Counted from the stretch's first letter, positions 31,741 to 41,598 are shown. The stretch is 64,000 nt of DNA from Novilysobacter antarcticus (GCF_019802285.1 NZ_JAIEUJ010000001.1:248001-312000); one strand, 5' to 3'. Notes: generated by a model not told the origin, from the sequence alone. Program-made: numbers and translations.

Positions 31741-32717
31741 GGCAAAGAACAATTGAAAGCAGCAATCGAGCAGCGCGCGAGTCTGGTCTCAGTCTCATCG
31801 AGCTGATGATCTCGCTGGTTCTTGGCCTGATGGTCGTCGGTGCCGCAATTGGCATGTTCCTTTCAAACCACCAGACGTATAGGGCGACCGAAAGTCTCGC
31901 GCGGGTGCAGGAGAACGCGCGGGTCGCATTCGAACTTATGGCAAGGGAAGTCCGTGAAGCCGCAGGTAATCCCTGTGCTGCGAACCTTCCAATCGCCAAC
32001 GTATTGAATAATCCCGGCGCGTCCTGGTGGTCCAATTGGGCGGCCGGTGTGATCGGTTACGACAACGGGGCCTTGTCGGGAACGGCCACGGGTACTGACG
32101 CGCTGGAGCTAATGTCAGCCACCTCCAGCGGCGTAACAATCACCGAAGTGCCCTCGGCAAACTCCGCAAACTTCAAGGTCAACACGGCCGATCACGGTTT
32201 TGAAGAGGGCGAGATCCTGATGGTGTGTGACTACAGCCAGGCTTCCATTTTTCAGGCCACCAATGTCAATTCCACCAATGTCACGATCGTGCATAACACA
32301 GGCGGGAGCGTCTCTCCCGGCAACTGCACGAAAGGACTGGGCCTGCCGGTCGTATGTACGGCAAACGGTACAGGAAAAATCTACGGTCCCAACTCCTTGG
32401 TGGTCAAACTGCACGCCGCACGGTGGTTTGTTGCCGACAACGGTCGCAACGGGCGGTCCCTCTACCGTCAACCAATGAACAAGGGAGCGCTCGGCGCGCG
32501 TGAGGAGGTTTCCGAGGGGATTTCCGACATGCAAATCCAGTACCTAGTGGCGGGCGCAGTGGATTATGTGGATGCGGCGCCGGGCATTGCGTGGCAGTCA
32601 GTCACCGCGGTAAGGATCACCTTGTCGCTTGAAGGTCGCGAGCGCGTCGGGACCGATGGTGGCGCGTTGGTGCGCGAGATATCCCATGTGGTCAACCTGC
32701 GGAATCGGACATCATGA
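31737..32717 (+). CDS. pilW: Type IV pilus assembly protein PilW
   Basis: This minor pilin (326 aa) has the prepilin motif SGLSLIELMISLVLGLMVVGAAIGMFLSN and the PilW signature ESLARVQENARVAFELMAREVREAAGNPC. A large beta-rich domain follows, ending in VTAVRITLSLEGRERVG and EISHVVNLRNRTS. It overlaps pilV and pilX by 4 bases on each side. Confidence 0.92.
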   Translation: MRQRTIESSNRAARESGLSLIELMISLVLGLMVVGAAIGMFLSNHQTYRATESLARVQENARVAFELMAREVREAAGNPCAANLPIANVLNNPGASWWSNWAAGVIGYDNGALSGTATGTDALELMSATSSGVTITEVPSANSANFKVNTADHGFEEGEILMVCDYSQASIFQATNVNSTNVTIVHNTGGSVSPGNCTKGLGLPVVCTANGTGKIYGPNSLVVKLHAARWFVADNGRNGRSLYRQPMNKGALGAREEVSEGISDMQIQYLVAGAVDYVDAAPGIAWQSVTAVRITLSLEGRERVGTDGGALVREISHVVNLRNRTS

Positions 32718-33253
32718 ATTACGCGAATCCACGGAGTACAGCTCCACGGGAGCGTGGCGCGGCGCTGATTGTGGTGCTTATCCTGTTGCTGATAACAACA
32801 CTGCTTGGTCTTGCCAGCCTCCGCGGCGCGCTCATGGAGGAGCGCATGAGTGCGAACATGTTTGATCGCAGCGTCGGATTCCAAGCCGCGGAAGCGGCGT
32901 TGCGGGAGGCTGAGACGCGGCTCCTCCAGCCCGGGACCCGCGCCGCATTCCCGACCTTGGCGGATACCTGCAACGCGGGATTGTGCTCGACGCCCGTGCC
33001 GGCGGAGGGAAAGCTCGAGCGCGCTGACAACCCGGGTTTCAACGGCTGGACCAACGCGGCGCTGGTCAGCAACATGGCCGGCACGCCTCAGTATTTTGTC
33101 GAGTACATGGGGGAGGCACCGGGTTGGCCGCTCTGCGACCGTGAAATACCGCGACACCCGAGCTGCATGCGACCGCGCTATCGCATCACGGCCCGCAGCG
33201 TAGCCGACGGGCGCGCCAATGTCATTCTCCAGGCGAGTTTCGCCGGCTCATGA
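32714..33253 (+). CDS. pilX: Type IV pilus assembly protein PilX
   Basis: This 179-residue minor pilin has the family N-terminus ERGAALIVVLILLLITTLLGLASLRGALMEERMSANMFDRSVGFQAAEAALREAE. The prepilin cleavage position is followed by Ala rather than Phe, as is usual for PilX. The C-terminal region has cysteine pairs (CNAGLCSTP; CDRE...HPSCMRPRY). It overlaps pilW and pilY1 by ATGA. Confidence 0.9.
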   Translation: MNYANPRSTAPRERGAALIVVLILLLITTLLGLASLRGALMEERMSANMFDRSVGFQAAEAALREAETRLLQPGTRAAFPTLADTCNAGLCSTPVPAEGKLERADNPGFNGWTNAALVSNMAGTPQYFVEYMGEAPGWPLCDREIPRHPSCMRPRYRITARSVADGRANVILQASFAGS

Positions 33254-36200
33254 GCAGGACTCCCATGAAGACCAAACTGCAAAACACCCGACCGACCAAA
33301 TGGAACGCCGGCCTGTCGGCTGCCCTCATCACCGTGCTGGCTCTTCCCGCTTCCGCGGCTGTCACCCTGCCATCCACGCCGCCAGGGTCAGGCAACACGA
33401 TTCCGCCCAACATCCTGTTCATTCTGGATGACTCCGGGTCGATGGTATTTGAGGCGATGCCCGCCGATACCATCAGCGATTGGAAGGGACGTACATATGT
33501 ACATAATTCCGTGTACTACAATCCAGCGACTACCTATCAGCCATGGATGGGAGCCGACTCCACCCGGCTTACAGGAGGGACCAGTTACAGCTCTGTGTAT
33601 GCGGACCTGAGTCGTGCGGAAGGTGACACAATCGATCTCTCTGACTCTCGTTGCAAAGAGGTGGATCGTAATGGGTCGGAGCATAATGTCTGTGGCGGGA
33701 TCCAGACATACTACGTTCCAAAAGATTTGACGCGTACTGATGCGGCATATCTTGATGCGCGAAGCAATTACTATCGATTTCAGATTCTTGCCAACGGACG
33801 GGTTGAGCGGACTGTGTATTCTGGAGGCAGCTGGATCAATCCGATCTTCATCACGCCGACTGGACGGGAGGAAGTAGCGGAACGGCAAAACTATGCCACC
33901 TGGTTTTCATATCACCGGTCGCGAATGAAGGCGGCAAAAGCAGGGGCGAGCGAAGCGTTCGCGGCGTTGGATGGTGAAAAATATCGCGTTGGATTCACTA
34001 CGATTTGGGGTCCCGGATCGGGTTACAAGAATGCTGAGCTTTTAATTCCGGTTCAATCAGATAACGGGCTTTTCCGAGAGTTCAACCGCAAGGCCTGGTT
34101 CGATCGGCTTTTCGCAGCTCGTGGCAAAAACGGCACGCCTTTGCTGCCCGCGTTGCAGCGCGCGGGCAGGTATTTCAGTGAAACGGGTGACAGCGGTCCC
34201 TATGGCGGAATCAAGGACGCCTCCGGCAAGCAATTCCAGTGCAGGCAGAACTTTTCGATCCTCACAACCGACGGCTTCTGGAATTCCGGTAGTGCCAACG
34301 TGGGTGATGCAGACAATACGGCTGGCGTGGAGATATCGGCACCGGCAAATCCCGATGGGTCGCCCGGCAGGAAGTACACCTACCAGCCTGTCGCGCCCTA
34401 CAAAGGTGCTGCCTCGACGACGTTGGCGGATGTCGCGATGCACTACTGGAAAACGGATCTCCGGAGCGATCTGCTCAATATAGTTCCGACGTCGACGCTG
34501 AACCCTGCGTTCTGGCAACACATGGTCACTTTCGGTATTTCAATTGGCCTCTCTGGCACGGTTGACCAGACCTCGGTTGCCGAGGTTCTGGAGAAGGGCG
34601 GTGTAAGCGTCAATGGCGTCGATCTCGGTGATTGGCCTGACCCGACAAATAAGGAAGACAGGGAACGAATTGACGACCTGCTTCATGCAGCGGTAAACGG
34701 GCACGGAGAGTTCGTTGCGGCCACCGACCCGACCGCGTTTGCCAAAGCGCTAGAGAAGGCGCTTGCCACCATTGGTGAGCGGGTGGGGTCGCGTTCAAAT
34801 GTGTCGGCGAGCAGCACCTCGATTAGCACCGAGACCAAGCTGTTCCAGGCGAAATATCTCAGTGAAAGCTGGAGCGGCGACATTATTGCTTATCCGGTCA
34901 CTGCGACCGGAGTGAACGAAGCCAGCCCTGTATGGAAGGCCTCGGAGAAGTTTCCTGCGTGGGAGTCACGAAAGATATTTACGACCGACGCAGCTGGGAC
35001 CCGCGGTGCCTTTCCCACGGCGAATCAGAGTGCCGTCCTGGGAGGGAGCCCGGGCGGCTTCAGCATCGCCGACTACATACGCGGCAACAGATTGGGGGAG
35101 GAGTCAAAGGGCGGGGATTTGCGGAACCGAGCCCATCCCCTGGGGGACATAATCCACAGCTCACCGTTTTACTCCAAGGATACCGACAGGATTTTCGTGG
35201 GTAGCAACAACGGCATGATGCATGCCTTCGACGCGGGATCCGGAGTGGAGGCGTTCGCGTACATCCCTCGGGGCATTCAGATGGCTCAGCTGAAGGAGTT
35301 GAGTGGCCGCAGCTATTCACATCGCTATTTCGTCGACGGACCTATCACCGTGTCGGACAGGGCGATGACCCGCACCACGGCGCATCCCAACGGGCGGAAC
35401 ATTCTTGCGGGTACCTTGGGCCATGGCGGCAAGGGCGTTTTTGCGCTTGATGTGACCACCCCCGAGGCGTTCAACGCAGGAAGCATCAAATTCGATATCT
35501 CAGGTGACGCCGACATGGGTCTGGTGATGGGCGAGCCGATCGTGGCAAAGCTCAACGACGGAAGCGTCAGCGTTATTTTCGGGAATGGACTCAACAGTAG
35601 CAATGACCGCGCGGTTCTGTGGGTCGTCAATGTTGATACCGGCAATGTCACGAAGCTACAGACGAACAGTTCAACGTCCAACGGACTTTCAGGGCCTCGT
35701 GGCTGGGACTCCGACGGAGACGGAATCCTCGACTTGGTGTACGCCGGCGATCAACAGGGAAATTTGTGGAAGTTCAACTTGGAAGATAAATCGGCTTCCA
35801 AGTGGGGCGTTGACGGCGGGAACAATGTCAACAACTCGAACTCCAAAAATTACGATCCCCTGTTCGTCGCCACCGATGCGGCGGGTAACCGTCAGCCGAT
35901 CAGCGGCGCAGTGTCCCTTGGCATCGATCCTGTCAACTACATGCGGTGGGTTTTCTTCGGTACCGGTCGCCTGCTTACCAACCAGGATCTGGCTAGCACT
36001 TCGGTCCAGAGCATGTACGGGATCGTTGACGGTGACGCCATCGGAACGCGTGCCGACAATGACGCTGCCAACGGGTTGCTCGTGCAGCGCAAGATAGCGG
36101 AAAGTGGGTCTATAGCAGGCAAGGCTGTGCGCGCGTTCGAGTCTTCCAGTGTGATGATGCCGGCAGGCAAGCGCGGCTGGTTTGTAGACCTTCTGACGCC

Positions 36201-36582
36201 TCCGAACGGGCTCAGGGAGGGCGAGCGAATCATCGGTGACGCCCAGGTTGTCGGCGGGGTGTTCATCACTTCGAGCATTATTCCGAGCAGTGACCCGTGC
36301 ACGCCGGGGGGGCGCGGTTACATCAATGCAATCAACGCCTTTACCGGCGGTAGCGTGGGTGAGCACTTCTTCGATGTCGACGGCGACGGGGTGTACAGCG
36401 ATGACGAACTCAACGGTAAGCCGGTCGGTTCAATCGACCTCGGAGTGGGAATGAATACCGACAGCATCCTGATCGACAAGCTGCTCAGCGCGGGTGGATC
36501 AAGTGGCGGCACCGGATCAGTGGGCATCAACCCGAGCTCGGCTTCCGGGCGTGTGTCCTGGCGTGAGGTTCTGCGGAAATGA
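33250..36582 (+). CDS. pilY1: Type IV pilus tip adhesin PilY1
   Basis: PilY1 (1110 aa) caps the pilus-tip complex and mediates adhesion and mechanosensing. Seen: a signal peptide (ALITVLALPASAAV), a von Willebrand A-like domain starting ILFILDDSGSM (MIDAS DxSxS near residue 57), and a C-terminal PilY1 beta-propeller (about residues 620-1060: VGSNNGMMHAFDAGSGVEAFAYIP, LGHGGKGVFALDVTTPEAF, YAGDQQGNLWKFNL). There are two acidic calcium-type loops, DSDGDGILD (35707) and DVDGDGVYSDDE (36373). The first 2.5 kb is noticeably more A/T-rich in its codons than the surrounding genes. Overlaps: pilX by ATGA, pilE by ATGA. Confidence 0.93.
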   Translation: MSRTPMKTKLQNTRPTKWNAGLSAALITVLALPASAAVTLPSTPPGSGNTIPPNILFILDDSGSMVFEAMPADTISDWKGRTYVHNSVYYNPATTYQPWMGADSTRLTGGTSYSSVYADLSRAEGDTIDLSDSRCKEVDRNGSEHNVCGGIQTYYVPKDLTRTDAAYLDARSNYYRFQILANGRVERTVYSGGSWINPIFITPTGREEVAERQNYATWFSYHRSRMKAAKAGASEAFAALDGEKYRVGFTTIWGPGSGYKNAELLIPVQSDNGLFREFNRKAWFDRLFAARGKNGTPLLPALQRAGRYFSETGDSGPYGGIKDASGKQFQCRQNFSILTTDGFWNSGSANVGDADNTAGVEISAPANPDGSPGRKYTYQPVAPYKGAASTTLADVAMHYWKTDLRSDLLNIVPTSTLNPAFWQHMVTFGISIGLSGTVDQTSVAEVLEKGGVSVNGVDLGDWPDPTNKEDRERIDDLLHAAVNGHGEFVAATDPTAFAKALEKALATIGERVGSRSNVSASSTSISTETKLFQAKYLSESWSGDIIAYPVTATGVNEASPVWKASEKFPAWESRKIFTTDAAGTRGAFPTANQSAVLGGSPGGFSIADYIRGNRLGEESKGGDLRNRAHPLGDIIHSSPFYSKDTDRIFVGSNNGMMHAFDAGSGVEAFAYIPRGIQMAQLKELSGRSYSHRYFVDGPITVSDRAMTRTTAHPNGRNILAGTLGHGGKGVFALDVTTPEAFNAGSIKFDISGDADMGLVMGEPIVAKLNDGSVSVIFGNGLNSSNDRAVLWVVNVDTGNVTKLQTNSSTSNGLSGPRGWDSDGDGILDLVYAGDQQGNLWKFNLEDKSASKWGVDGGNNVNNSNSKNYDPLFVATDAAGNRQPISGAVSLGIDPVNYMRWVFFGTGRLLTNQDLASTSVQSMYGIVDGDAIGTRADNDAANGLLVQRKIAESGSIAGKAVRAFESSSVMMPAGKRGWFVDLLTPPNGLREGERIIGDAQVVGGVFITSSIIPSSDPCTPGGRGYINAINAFTGGSVGEHFFDVDGDGVYSDDELNGKPVGSIDLGVGMNTDSILIDKLLSAGGSSGGTGSVGINPSSASGRVSWREVLRK

Positions 36583-37019
36583 CGGCTATGCGTGGAGATG
36601 TCCGATCGCCGGCGCACCGCCTTTCAGCGGGTTTCACCCTGATCGAGCTGATGATCGTTGTGGCGATCATAGCGATTCTCGCGGGAATCGCTTACGCCAG
36701 TTACGACTTCGCCGTCGTCAAGAGCAGAAGGAACACTGCAGCCGGGTGTGCGCTGGAGGGCGCACAGTTCATGGAGCGCTACTACACCACCAACCTCACC
36801 TACGTCGACGCCGCGCTGCCTGCCAATGACTGTCAGCAGGAGCTGCAGGGTCACTATGTCGTTGCCTTGGCCGCGTCGGCCGCGCGCACCTACAGGATCA
36901 CCGCGACTCCCCAGAACCGGCAAGCCGTGAAGGACACCAAGTGTGGGACGCTGTCGTTGGATCAGACAGGCGCGAGGGGCATCAGCGGATCGGCCGGGTC
37001 TGCATCGGATTGTTGGTGA
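36579..37019 (+). CDS. pilE: Type IV pilin-like minor pilin PilE
   Basis: This 146-residue pilin has leader, GFTLIELMIVVAIIAILAGIAYASYDF (position-1 Phe, Glu5) and the PilE globular domain with QFMERYYTTNLTYVDAALPANDCQQELQGHYVVAL and a C-terminal disulfide pair (KCGTLSLDQTG...DCW). It is the last gene of the minor-pilin operon and starts inside the pilY1 stop (ATGA). Confidence 0.92.
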   Translation: MTAMRGDVRSPAHRLSAGFTLIELMIVVAIIAILAGIAYASYDFAVVKSRRNTAAGCALEGAQFMERYYTTNLTYVDAALPANDCQQELQGHYVVALAASAARTYRITATPQNRQAVKDTKCGTLSLDQTGARGISGSAGSASDCW

Positions 37020-37035
37020 AATTGTCGATGTGGGC

Positions 37036-37063
37036 TTGACCTTGGGGACAGGCCGTCTACAAT
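37036..37063 (+). promoter_or_regulatory. Sigma70 promoter of tRNA-Asn
   Basis: TTGACC (37036-37041) and TACAAT (37058-37063) are 16 bases apart. The tRNA begins 11 bases after the -10 box. Confidence 0.8.
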
Positions 37064-37073
37064 GCGCATCCCC

Positions 37074-37150
37074 GCCCGAATAGCTCAGCTGGTTAGAGCA
37101 CTTGACTGTTAATCAGGGGGTCGCTGGTTCGAGTCCAGCTTCGGGCGCCA
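37074..37150 (+). tRNA. tRNA-Asn (anticodon GTT)
   Basis: The 77-base cloverleaf has acceptor stem GCCCGAA / TTCGGGC, anticodon GTT at 37108-37110 in a CTGTTAA loop, a GGTTCGAGTCC T-arm and an encoded CCA at 37148-37150. It has its own promoter and terminator. Confidence 0.96.
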
Positions 37151-37162
37151 AGATTTGAGAAG

Positions 37163-37191
37163 AGACCCGCATTGATGCGGGTCTTTTTTTT
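37163..37191 (+). terminator. Intrinsic terminator after tRNA-Asn
   Basis: The stem AGACCCGCA / TGCGGGTCT is followed by eight T residues. It starts 13 bases after the tRNA and lies 4 bases from the 3' end of the convergent pseudopilin gene. Confidence 0.9.
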
Positions 37192-37195
37192 CAGC

Positions 37196-37738
37196 TCAGG
37201 GAGCATGCGGGCAGGATTTCAGGGAGGCATAGCGCTCTGTACGCGGCCGTCCAGCGTTGTTGACGATCACCTGGCCCAGCATTCGGGACTTTTCCGGCGA
37301 GCAAAGTCGGATGCTAAGGTTGCTGCCGTACGCCCAGCCGTCCGCGGTAAACCGAACCCGGATCCGACCCGCGGTGCTCTGAAGGGTCAGCTCGTCGCCG
37401 ATGGCGCCCACACGGTCAAGGATCTCCGCGGCACTGCGCGGATGATCCTCACGGTGCGGGTCGGAAAACACAATCCAACCGTCTTGCCACACCGCATCAT
37501 TGCGACACCTATGTCCGTCGCTGCTGGGGCAAACGCTGACGTACGAGTGGTTTTTAACCGCTGTTGTCCGCGCTAACGTCAGCGAGGCCGTGAGAACGTG
37601 GAACGTGGTGTCCGCGCGCATCCGTCGCTGCAGGTTCTTAAACGAAGGCACCCCAACCCCCAGCAACACCCCCATCACGGCGATAGCCACCAGCAACTCC
37701 AGCAACGTCAACCCCCGGGCATCCTGCCTCATCGCCAT
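37196..37738 (-). CDS. Second GspH/FimT-family pseudopilin
   Basis: This 180-residue protein has a short leader, then GLTLLELLVAIAVMGVLLGVGVPSFKNLQ (prepilin motif with Glu5) and a GspH-type domain (TASLTLARTTAVKNHSYVSVCPSSDG, WQDGWIVFSD). It is a paralogue of the fimT at 30.7 kb but stands alone on the minus strand, convergent with tRNA-Asn. The start at 37738 is the ATG just before the prepilin motif (a second ATG lies 2 codons later). It could serve the pilus or an unseen type II secretion system. Confidence 0.87.
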   Translation of the reverse strand: MAMRQDARGLTLLELLVAIAVMGVLLGVGVPSFKNLQRRMRADTTFHVLTASLTLARTTAVKNHSYVSVCPSSDGHRCRNDAVWQDGWIVFSDPHREDHPRSAAEILDRVGAIGDELTLQSTAGRIRVRFTADGWAYGSNLSIRLCSPEKSRMLGQVIVNNAGRPRTERYASLKSCPHAP

Positions 37739-37891
37739 CAGTCCTTTTGATCCGATTGCGGCAAGGATCGCGCTGGGCTCGCTGAACAGGCATCCGGACA
37801 CCCACCGCGGAGTGGTAGGGATTTGCCGTCTCCGCCCCCATCACGGAAGGGTCCTACACTGACGAGTTGAGAAATCCGACGCTTGGATACG

Positions 37892-39979
37892 ATGAACGAC
37901 GCAGCGCACACCCCAACCGCCACCTCCGACGGCCCGCTTGACCGCTTCCCGGGCGCGAGACAGCGCGAGGGGACATTTGAGCTGGTGTCGCCCTACTCGC
38001 CGGCTGGAGACCAGCCACAAGCGATTGAGAAGCTGGTGGAGGGCTTCGAGGCCGGACTGGCGCACCAGACGCTGTTAGGCGTCACCGGTTCGGGCAAGAC
38101 CTACACGATCGCCAACGTGATCCAGCGGGTGCAGAAGCCGACGCTGGTGATGGCGCCCAACAAGACTCTGGCCGCCCAGCTGTACGGCGAGTTCAAGTCG
38201 TTCTTTCCCAACAATGCAGTCGAGTACTTCGTCAGCTACTACGACTACTACCAGCCCGAGGCGTACGTGGCCTCGTCGGACACCTTCATCGAGAAGGACA
38301 GTTCGGTCAACGAGCACATCGAGCAGATGCGCCTGTCGGCGACCAAGGCGCTGCTGGAGCGCCGCGACGCGATCATCGTCTGCACCGTCTCGGCCATTTA
38401 CGGCTTGGGCGATCCGAACGAATACTTCCGCATGGTGCTGCACATGGTCCGCGGCGAGCGCATCGACCAGCGCGAGTTGATCCGCCGCCTCACCGAGATG
38501 CAGTACTCCCGCAACGACACCGAGCTCCGCCGCGGTACCTACCGTGTGCGCGGCGAGGTGATCGACGTGCATCCGGCCGAATCGGAGATGGAGGCGGTGC
38601 GGATCGAGTTGTTCGACGGCGAGATCGAGAACGTCTCCACCTTCGATCCGCTCACCGGCGAGAGCCTTCGCAAGCTTCAGCGCTACACGATCTACCCCAA
38701 ATCCCACTACGTCACCACGCGGCGCACGGTGCTCGACGCCGTGGATGCCATCAAGGACGAGCTGCGCGTGCGCCTGGAGCAGTTGTACTCGCAGAACAAG
38801 CTGGTCGAGGCTCAGCGGCTCGCGCAGCGCACGCAGTTCGATCTGGAGATGCTGGCCGAGGTTGGCTACTGCAATGGCGTTGAGAACTACAGTCGCCACC
38901 TGACCGGCCACATGCCGGGCGAGCCGCCGCCGTGCCTGTTCGACTACCTGCCGCCCGACGCGCTGCTGGTGGTGGACGAGTCGCATGTGACGGTTCCGCA
39001 GATCGGCGCGATGTACAAGGGTGACCGCTCGCGCAAGGAGACCCTGGTGGAGTTCGGTTTCCGCCTGCCGTCGGCGCTGGACAACCGGCCGCTGCGCTTC
39101 GAGGAGTGGGAAGGGCGTTCCCCGCGCTCGATCTTCGTTTCCGCCACGCCACGTGCCTACGAACTGGAGAAGTCCGAGGGCCAGGTCGTCGAGCTGGTCG
39201 TGCGTCCGACCGGATTGATCGACCCCGAAGTCGAAGTGCGGCCCGTTGCGACCCAGGTCGATGATGTGCTCGGCGAGATCAACCTGCGGGTGGCGATGGG
39301 CGACCGGGTGCTGATCACGACGCTGACCAAGCGCATGGCCGAGAACCTCACCGAATACCTGGCCGACCACGATGTGCGCGTGCGTTACCTGCACTCGGAC
39401 ATCGACACGGTCGAGCGGGTGGAGATCATCCGTGACCTGCGCCTAGGCAAGTTCGATGTGGTGGTTGGCATCAACCTGTTGCGCGAAGGCCTGGACATGC
39501 CTGAGGTGTCGCTGGTGGCGATCCTGGATGCCGACAAGGAGGGCTTCCTGCGCTCGACCGGATCACTGATCCAGACGATCGGCCGAGCGGCCCGCAACGT
39601 GCGCGGCAAGGCGATCCTGTACGCGGACAAGTTCACCGACTCGATGAAGCGGGCGATCGAGGAGACCGACCGGCGGCGCAGCAAGCAGGTCGAGTACAAC
39701 ACCGAGCACGGCATCACCCCGACATCGGTGAACCGTGCGGTCATGGACGTCATGGAAGGCGCGCGCGTGGACCCGGCCGCGCTGAAGGAGCGCAATCGTG
39801 CCCGCCAGGTGGCCGAGGAGCTGGCGGAGTACGCGGCGCTCAATCCTGCCCAGCTCTCGGCGAAGATCAAGAAGCTCGAGCAGAAGATGTACCAGCACGC
39901 GCGGGATCTGGAATTCGAGGAGGCGGGAGCCGTCCGCGACCAGCTGCACCTGCTGAAAGAGCAGGGCTTCGGGGTCTGA
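37892..39979 (+). CDS. uvrB: Excinuclease ABC subunit B
   Basis: UvrB is the damage-verifying helicase-like subunit of nucleotide excision repair. The 695-residue protein has Walker [11 protein letters not shown], the beta-hairpin region [17 protein letters not shown] (helicase motif II), [36 protein letters not shown] (motif VI) and the C-terminal UVR domain ([27 protein letters not shown]). The first about 30 residues exceed E. coli UvrB. The ATG at 37892 is preferred to a TTG 3 codons earlier. Confidence 0.97.
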   Translation: MNDAAHTPTATSDGPLDRFPGARQREGTFELVSPYSPAGDQPQAIEKLVEGFEAGLAHQTLLGVTGSGKTYTIANVIQRVQKPTLVMAPNKTLAAQLYGEFKSFFPNNAVEYFVSYYDYYQPEAYVASSDTFIEKDSSVNEHIEQMRLSATKALLERRDAIIVCTVSAIYGLGDPNEYFRMVLHMVRGERIDQRELIRRLTEMQYSRNDTELRRGTYRVRGEVIDVHPAESEMEAVRIELFDGEIENVSTFDPLTGESLRKLQRYTIYPKSHYVTTRRTVLDAVDAIKDELRVRLEQLYSQNKLVEAQRLAQRTQFDLEMLAEVGYCNGVENYSRHLTGHMPGEPPPCLFDYLPPDALLVVDESHVTVPQIGAMYKGDRSRKETLVEFGFRLPSALDNRPLRFEEWEGRSPRSIFVSATPRAYELEKSEGQVVELVVRPTGLIDPEVEVRPVATQVDDVLGEINLRVAMGDRVLITTLTKRMAENLTEYLADHDVRVRYLHSDIDTVERVEIIRDLRLGKFDVVVGINLLREGLDMPEVSLVAILDADKEGFLRSTGSLIQTIGRAARNVRGKAILYADKFTDSMKRAIEETDRRRSKQVEYNTEHGITPTSVNRAVMDVMEGARVDPAALKERNRARQVAEELAEYAALNPAQLSAKIKKLEQKMYQHARDLEFEEAGAVRDQLHLLKEQGFGV

Positions 39980-39992
39980 CGACGCAAAGCTG

Positions 39993-40021
39993 TTGCCGAA
40001 GCGCCGCTGGCGGGCTAAACT
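39993..40021 (+). promoter_or_regulatory. Sigma70 promoter of tRNA-Val
   Basis: TTGCCG (39993-39998) and TAAACT (40016-40021) are 17 bases apart, 37 bases before the tRNA. Confidence 0.7.
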
Positions 40022-40057
40022 GCGCGCCCTCTCGCCGGGTTCATGAGTTTGGCGATT

Positions 40058-40132
40058 GGGCGGTTAGCTCAGTGGTAGAGCACTACCTTGACATGGTAGG
40101 GGTCGGGGGTTCGAAACCCTCACCGCCCACCA
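40058..40132 (+). tRNA. tRNA-Val (anticodon GAC)
   Basis: The 75-base cloverleaf has acceptor stem GGGCGGT / ACCGCCC, anticodon GAC at 40090-40092, a GGTTCGAAACC T-arm and encoded CCA at 40130-40132. Confidence 0.96.
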
Positions 40133-40141
40133 CATCCAATG

Positions 40142-40174
40142 AAAACGGCAGGCCTTTGCAGGTCTGCCGTTTTT
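40142..40174 (+). terminator. Intrinsic terminator after tRNA-Val
   Basis: A 13-bp stem (AAAACGGCAGGCC / GGTCTGCCGTTTT, one G-U pair) with a 6-base loop ends in a T-rich tail. Confidence 0.88.
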
Positions 40175-40248
40175 GTTTGCTTCGGTGCCCGCGCCTATCG
40201 TGCGTTGCGTCTGCTGGGGTTCGGGCGTGACCCGGATGGAAAGCGCTG

Positions 40249-41022
40249 TCAGCGGCGCTCCGGCGCGATGCTGGTGAAGCCGCCCGAGTCCACGCTCAAG
40301 CTCTTCAAGTCCGGGCCGTCAGGCAGCATGTTCCGCTGCACACCTTCGCGGTACTGCGACAGCAGCTTCTGGTCCCCGCGGGACTGGAGCGTACGGTAGC
40401 CGCCCAGTGCCGCCGCGGTATGCAGCATGAAGGTCTCCGCGATTTCCTGGCGATCGGCGTCGTCCATCTCCGCCAGTTCCGGGTTGTCGCGCATCGCCTT
40501 GCGTAGCTGATCGCGGATGGAGGTGACCTGAGCCCGGGTCAGGGGGCTTCCCCTGACGACCTCCCATAAGCCCGCGTAGTGTGCCGCGGTGACATCGATG
40601 AGGTCGTTGGAAGCCAAGCCGTTGGAGGCGAGGATCTTCTTGAAGTCCGAGCGGTAATGACCCGCCTCAAGATCGCGCATTACCATCGCCTCTGCCTCCT
40701 CCACGTCGGGCTGATCGCTGGCCAGGTATCGGGCGAAACGACGGTCGACCAGCTTGCTCACCTCGGGATCCGATGAGAAACGCGGGTTGAATGGCACCTT
40801 TTTGGCTTCCACTGGTGGGGCACTTGCAGCCGATGACTCGATCGCTTTGGTGCTGCTCTTGCTGAGGGCGCGGGTGCCTCCGATCGCTGACTGGCTGAGC
40901 GCCATCTGGCCGTAGTTCACCCCCATATCGAGGGTGGGACTGGGGGACCACTGGGCGTGCGCAGGTGCCAGCGCGGACGCGCCGGCAAATCCGATAAATA
41001 GCAAGGTCAGATGGGTTCGCAT
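40249..41022 (-). CDS. Exported protein resembling the DUF6683 family
   Basis: This 257-residue protein has a signal peptide (LTLLFIGFAGASALAPAHA^QW). A Ser/Ala-rich linker and a helical domain follow with NPRFSSDPEVSKLVDRRFARYL, NGLASNDLIDVTAAHYAGLWEVV, LTRAQVTSIRDQLRKAM and a C-terminal LDLK/SGGF-like ending (DLKSLSVDSGGFTSI). These positions fit what I recall of the uncharacterised DUF6683 family. It is the last gene in the minus-strand run downstream of the T3SS genes, 87 bases after the 114-residue gene, so it may be coexpressed; its role is unknown. Confidence 0.65.
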   Translation of the reverse strand: MRTHLTLLFIGFAGASALAPAHAQWSPSPTLDMGVNYGQMALSQSAIGGTRALSKSSTKAIESSAASAPPVEAKKVPFNPRFSSDPEVSKLVDRRFARYLASDQPDVEEAEAMVMRDLEAGHYRSDFKKILASNGLASNDLIDVTAAHYAGLWEVVRGSPLTRAQVTSIRDQLRKAMRDNPELAEMDDADRQEIAETFMLHTAAALGGYRTLQSRGDQKLLSQYREGVQRNMLPDGPDLKSLSVDSGGFTSIAPERR

Positions 41023-41109
41023 AGGAGATCCTCCACAAAGCACATGGCGACCCCGGAAACCCGGGATCGCCATGTGGTGACACTTCGGTGAAACAGGGTA
41101 GCCGGGAGA

Positions 41110-41454
41110 TTACTGCTTACGGGCTACCGTGGTCATGCCTTCACCGATCGATTTGATCGCGGTGCTGCTGGCGTTGGAGATCATGCTGAAGAGCTGGCTC
41201 TGCGCCTGGAACTCCATCATCGTCTTCTGGAATTCCTTCGCGGCCTTCTGGTCTTCCGGATTCGCGGCAGCCAGCTTGTCCATCTTGCCAGTCAGCTCGA
41301 CCAGCTTCGCCGCCTTGTCACCCATGATGCCGCCCAGCGCCTGGGCAATCGCGACCAGCCAGCTCTTGCCCTTGCCGCCCTTGGCGTCACTGGCCTGGAG
41401 GTTCTGGACGACCATCTTGGCGATGGCAAAATTGTTGGAAGCCTGTGCAGTCAT
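41110..41454 (-). CDS. Small helical protein of the T3SS region, unrecognised
   Basis: This 114-residue protein has a Gly/Lys-rich segment (DAKGGKGKSWLVAIAQALGGIMGDKAAKLVEL) and two long amphipathic helices (EDQKAAKEFQKTMMEFQAQSQLFSMISNASSTAIKSIGEGM). No signal peptide. The small size, low hydrophobicity and helical pattern, and its position after the T3SS genes, would fit a secreted filament, needle-like or translocator-associated protein, but I do not recognise the family. The start at 41454 has a GGAGAA ribosome site upstream. Confidence 0.55.
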   Translation of the reverse strand: MTAQASNNFAIAKMVVQNLQASDAKGGKGKSWLVAIAQALGGIMGDKAAKLVELTGKMDKLAAANPEDQKAAKEFQKTMMEFQAQSQLFSMISNASSTAIKSIGEGMTTVARKQ

Positions 41455-41598
41455 GTCGATTCTCCGCTGTGTTGGAATTGGCCGATTGCGCGTTGTGACG
41501 ATTGGGCCGGGGGTTGGATTTGGATCTGTTGCGTGTGAACTGATAGTGCGATTGCTTGACACGGGTGACTAGCTAGGGCGTGCCCTAGTCGTCGCACC

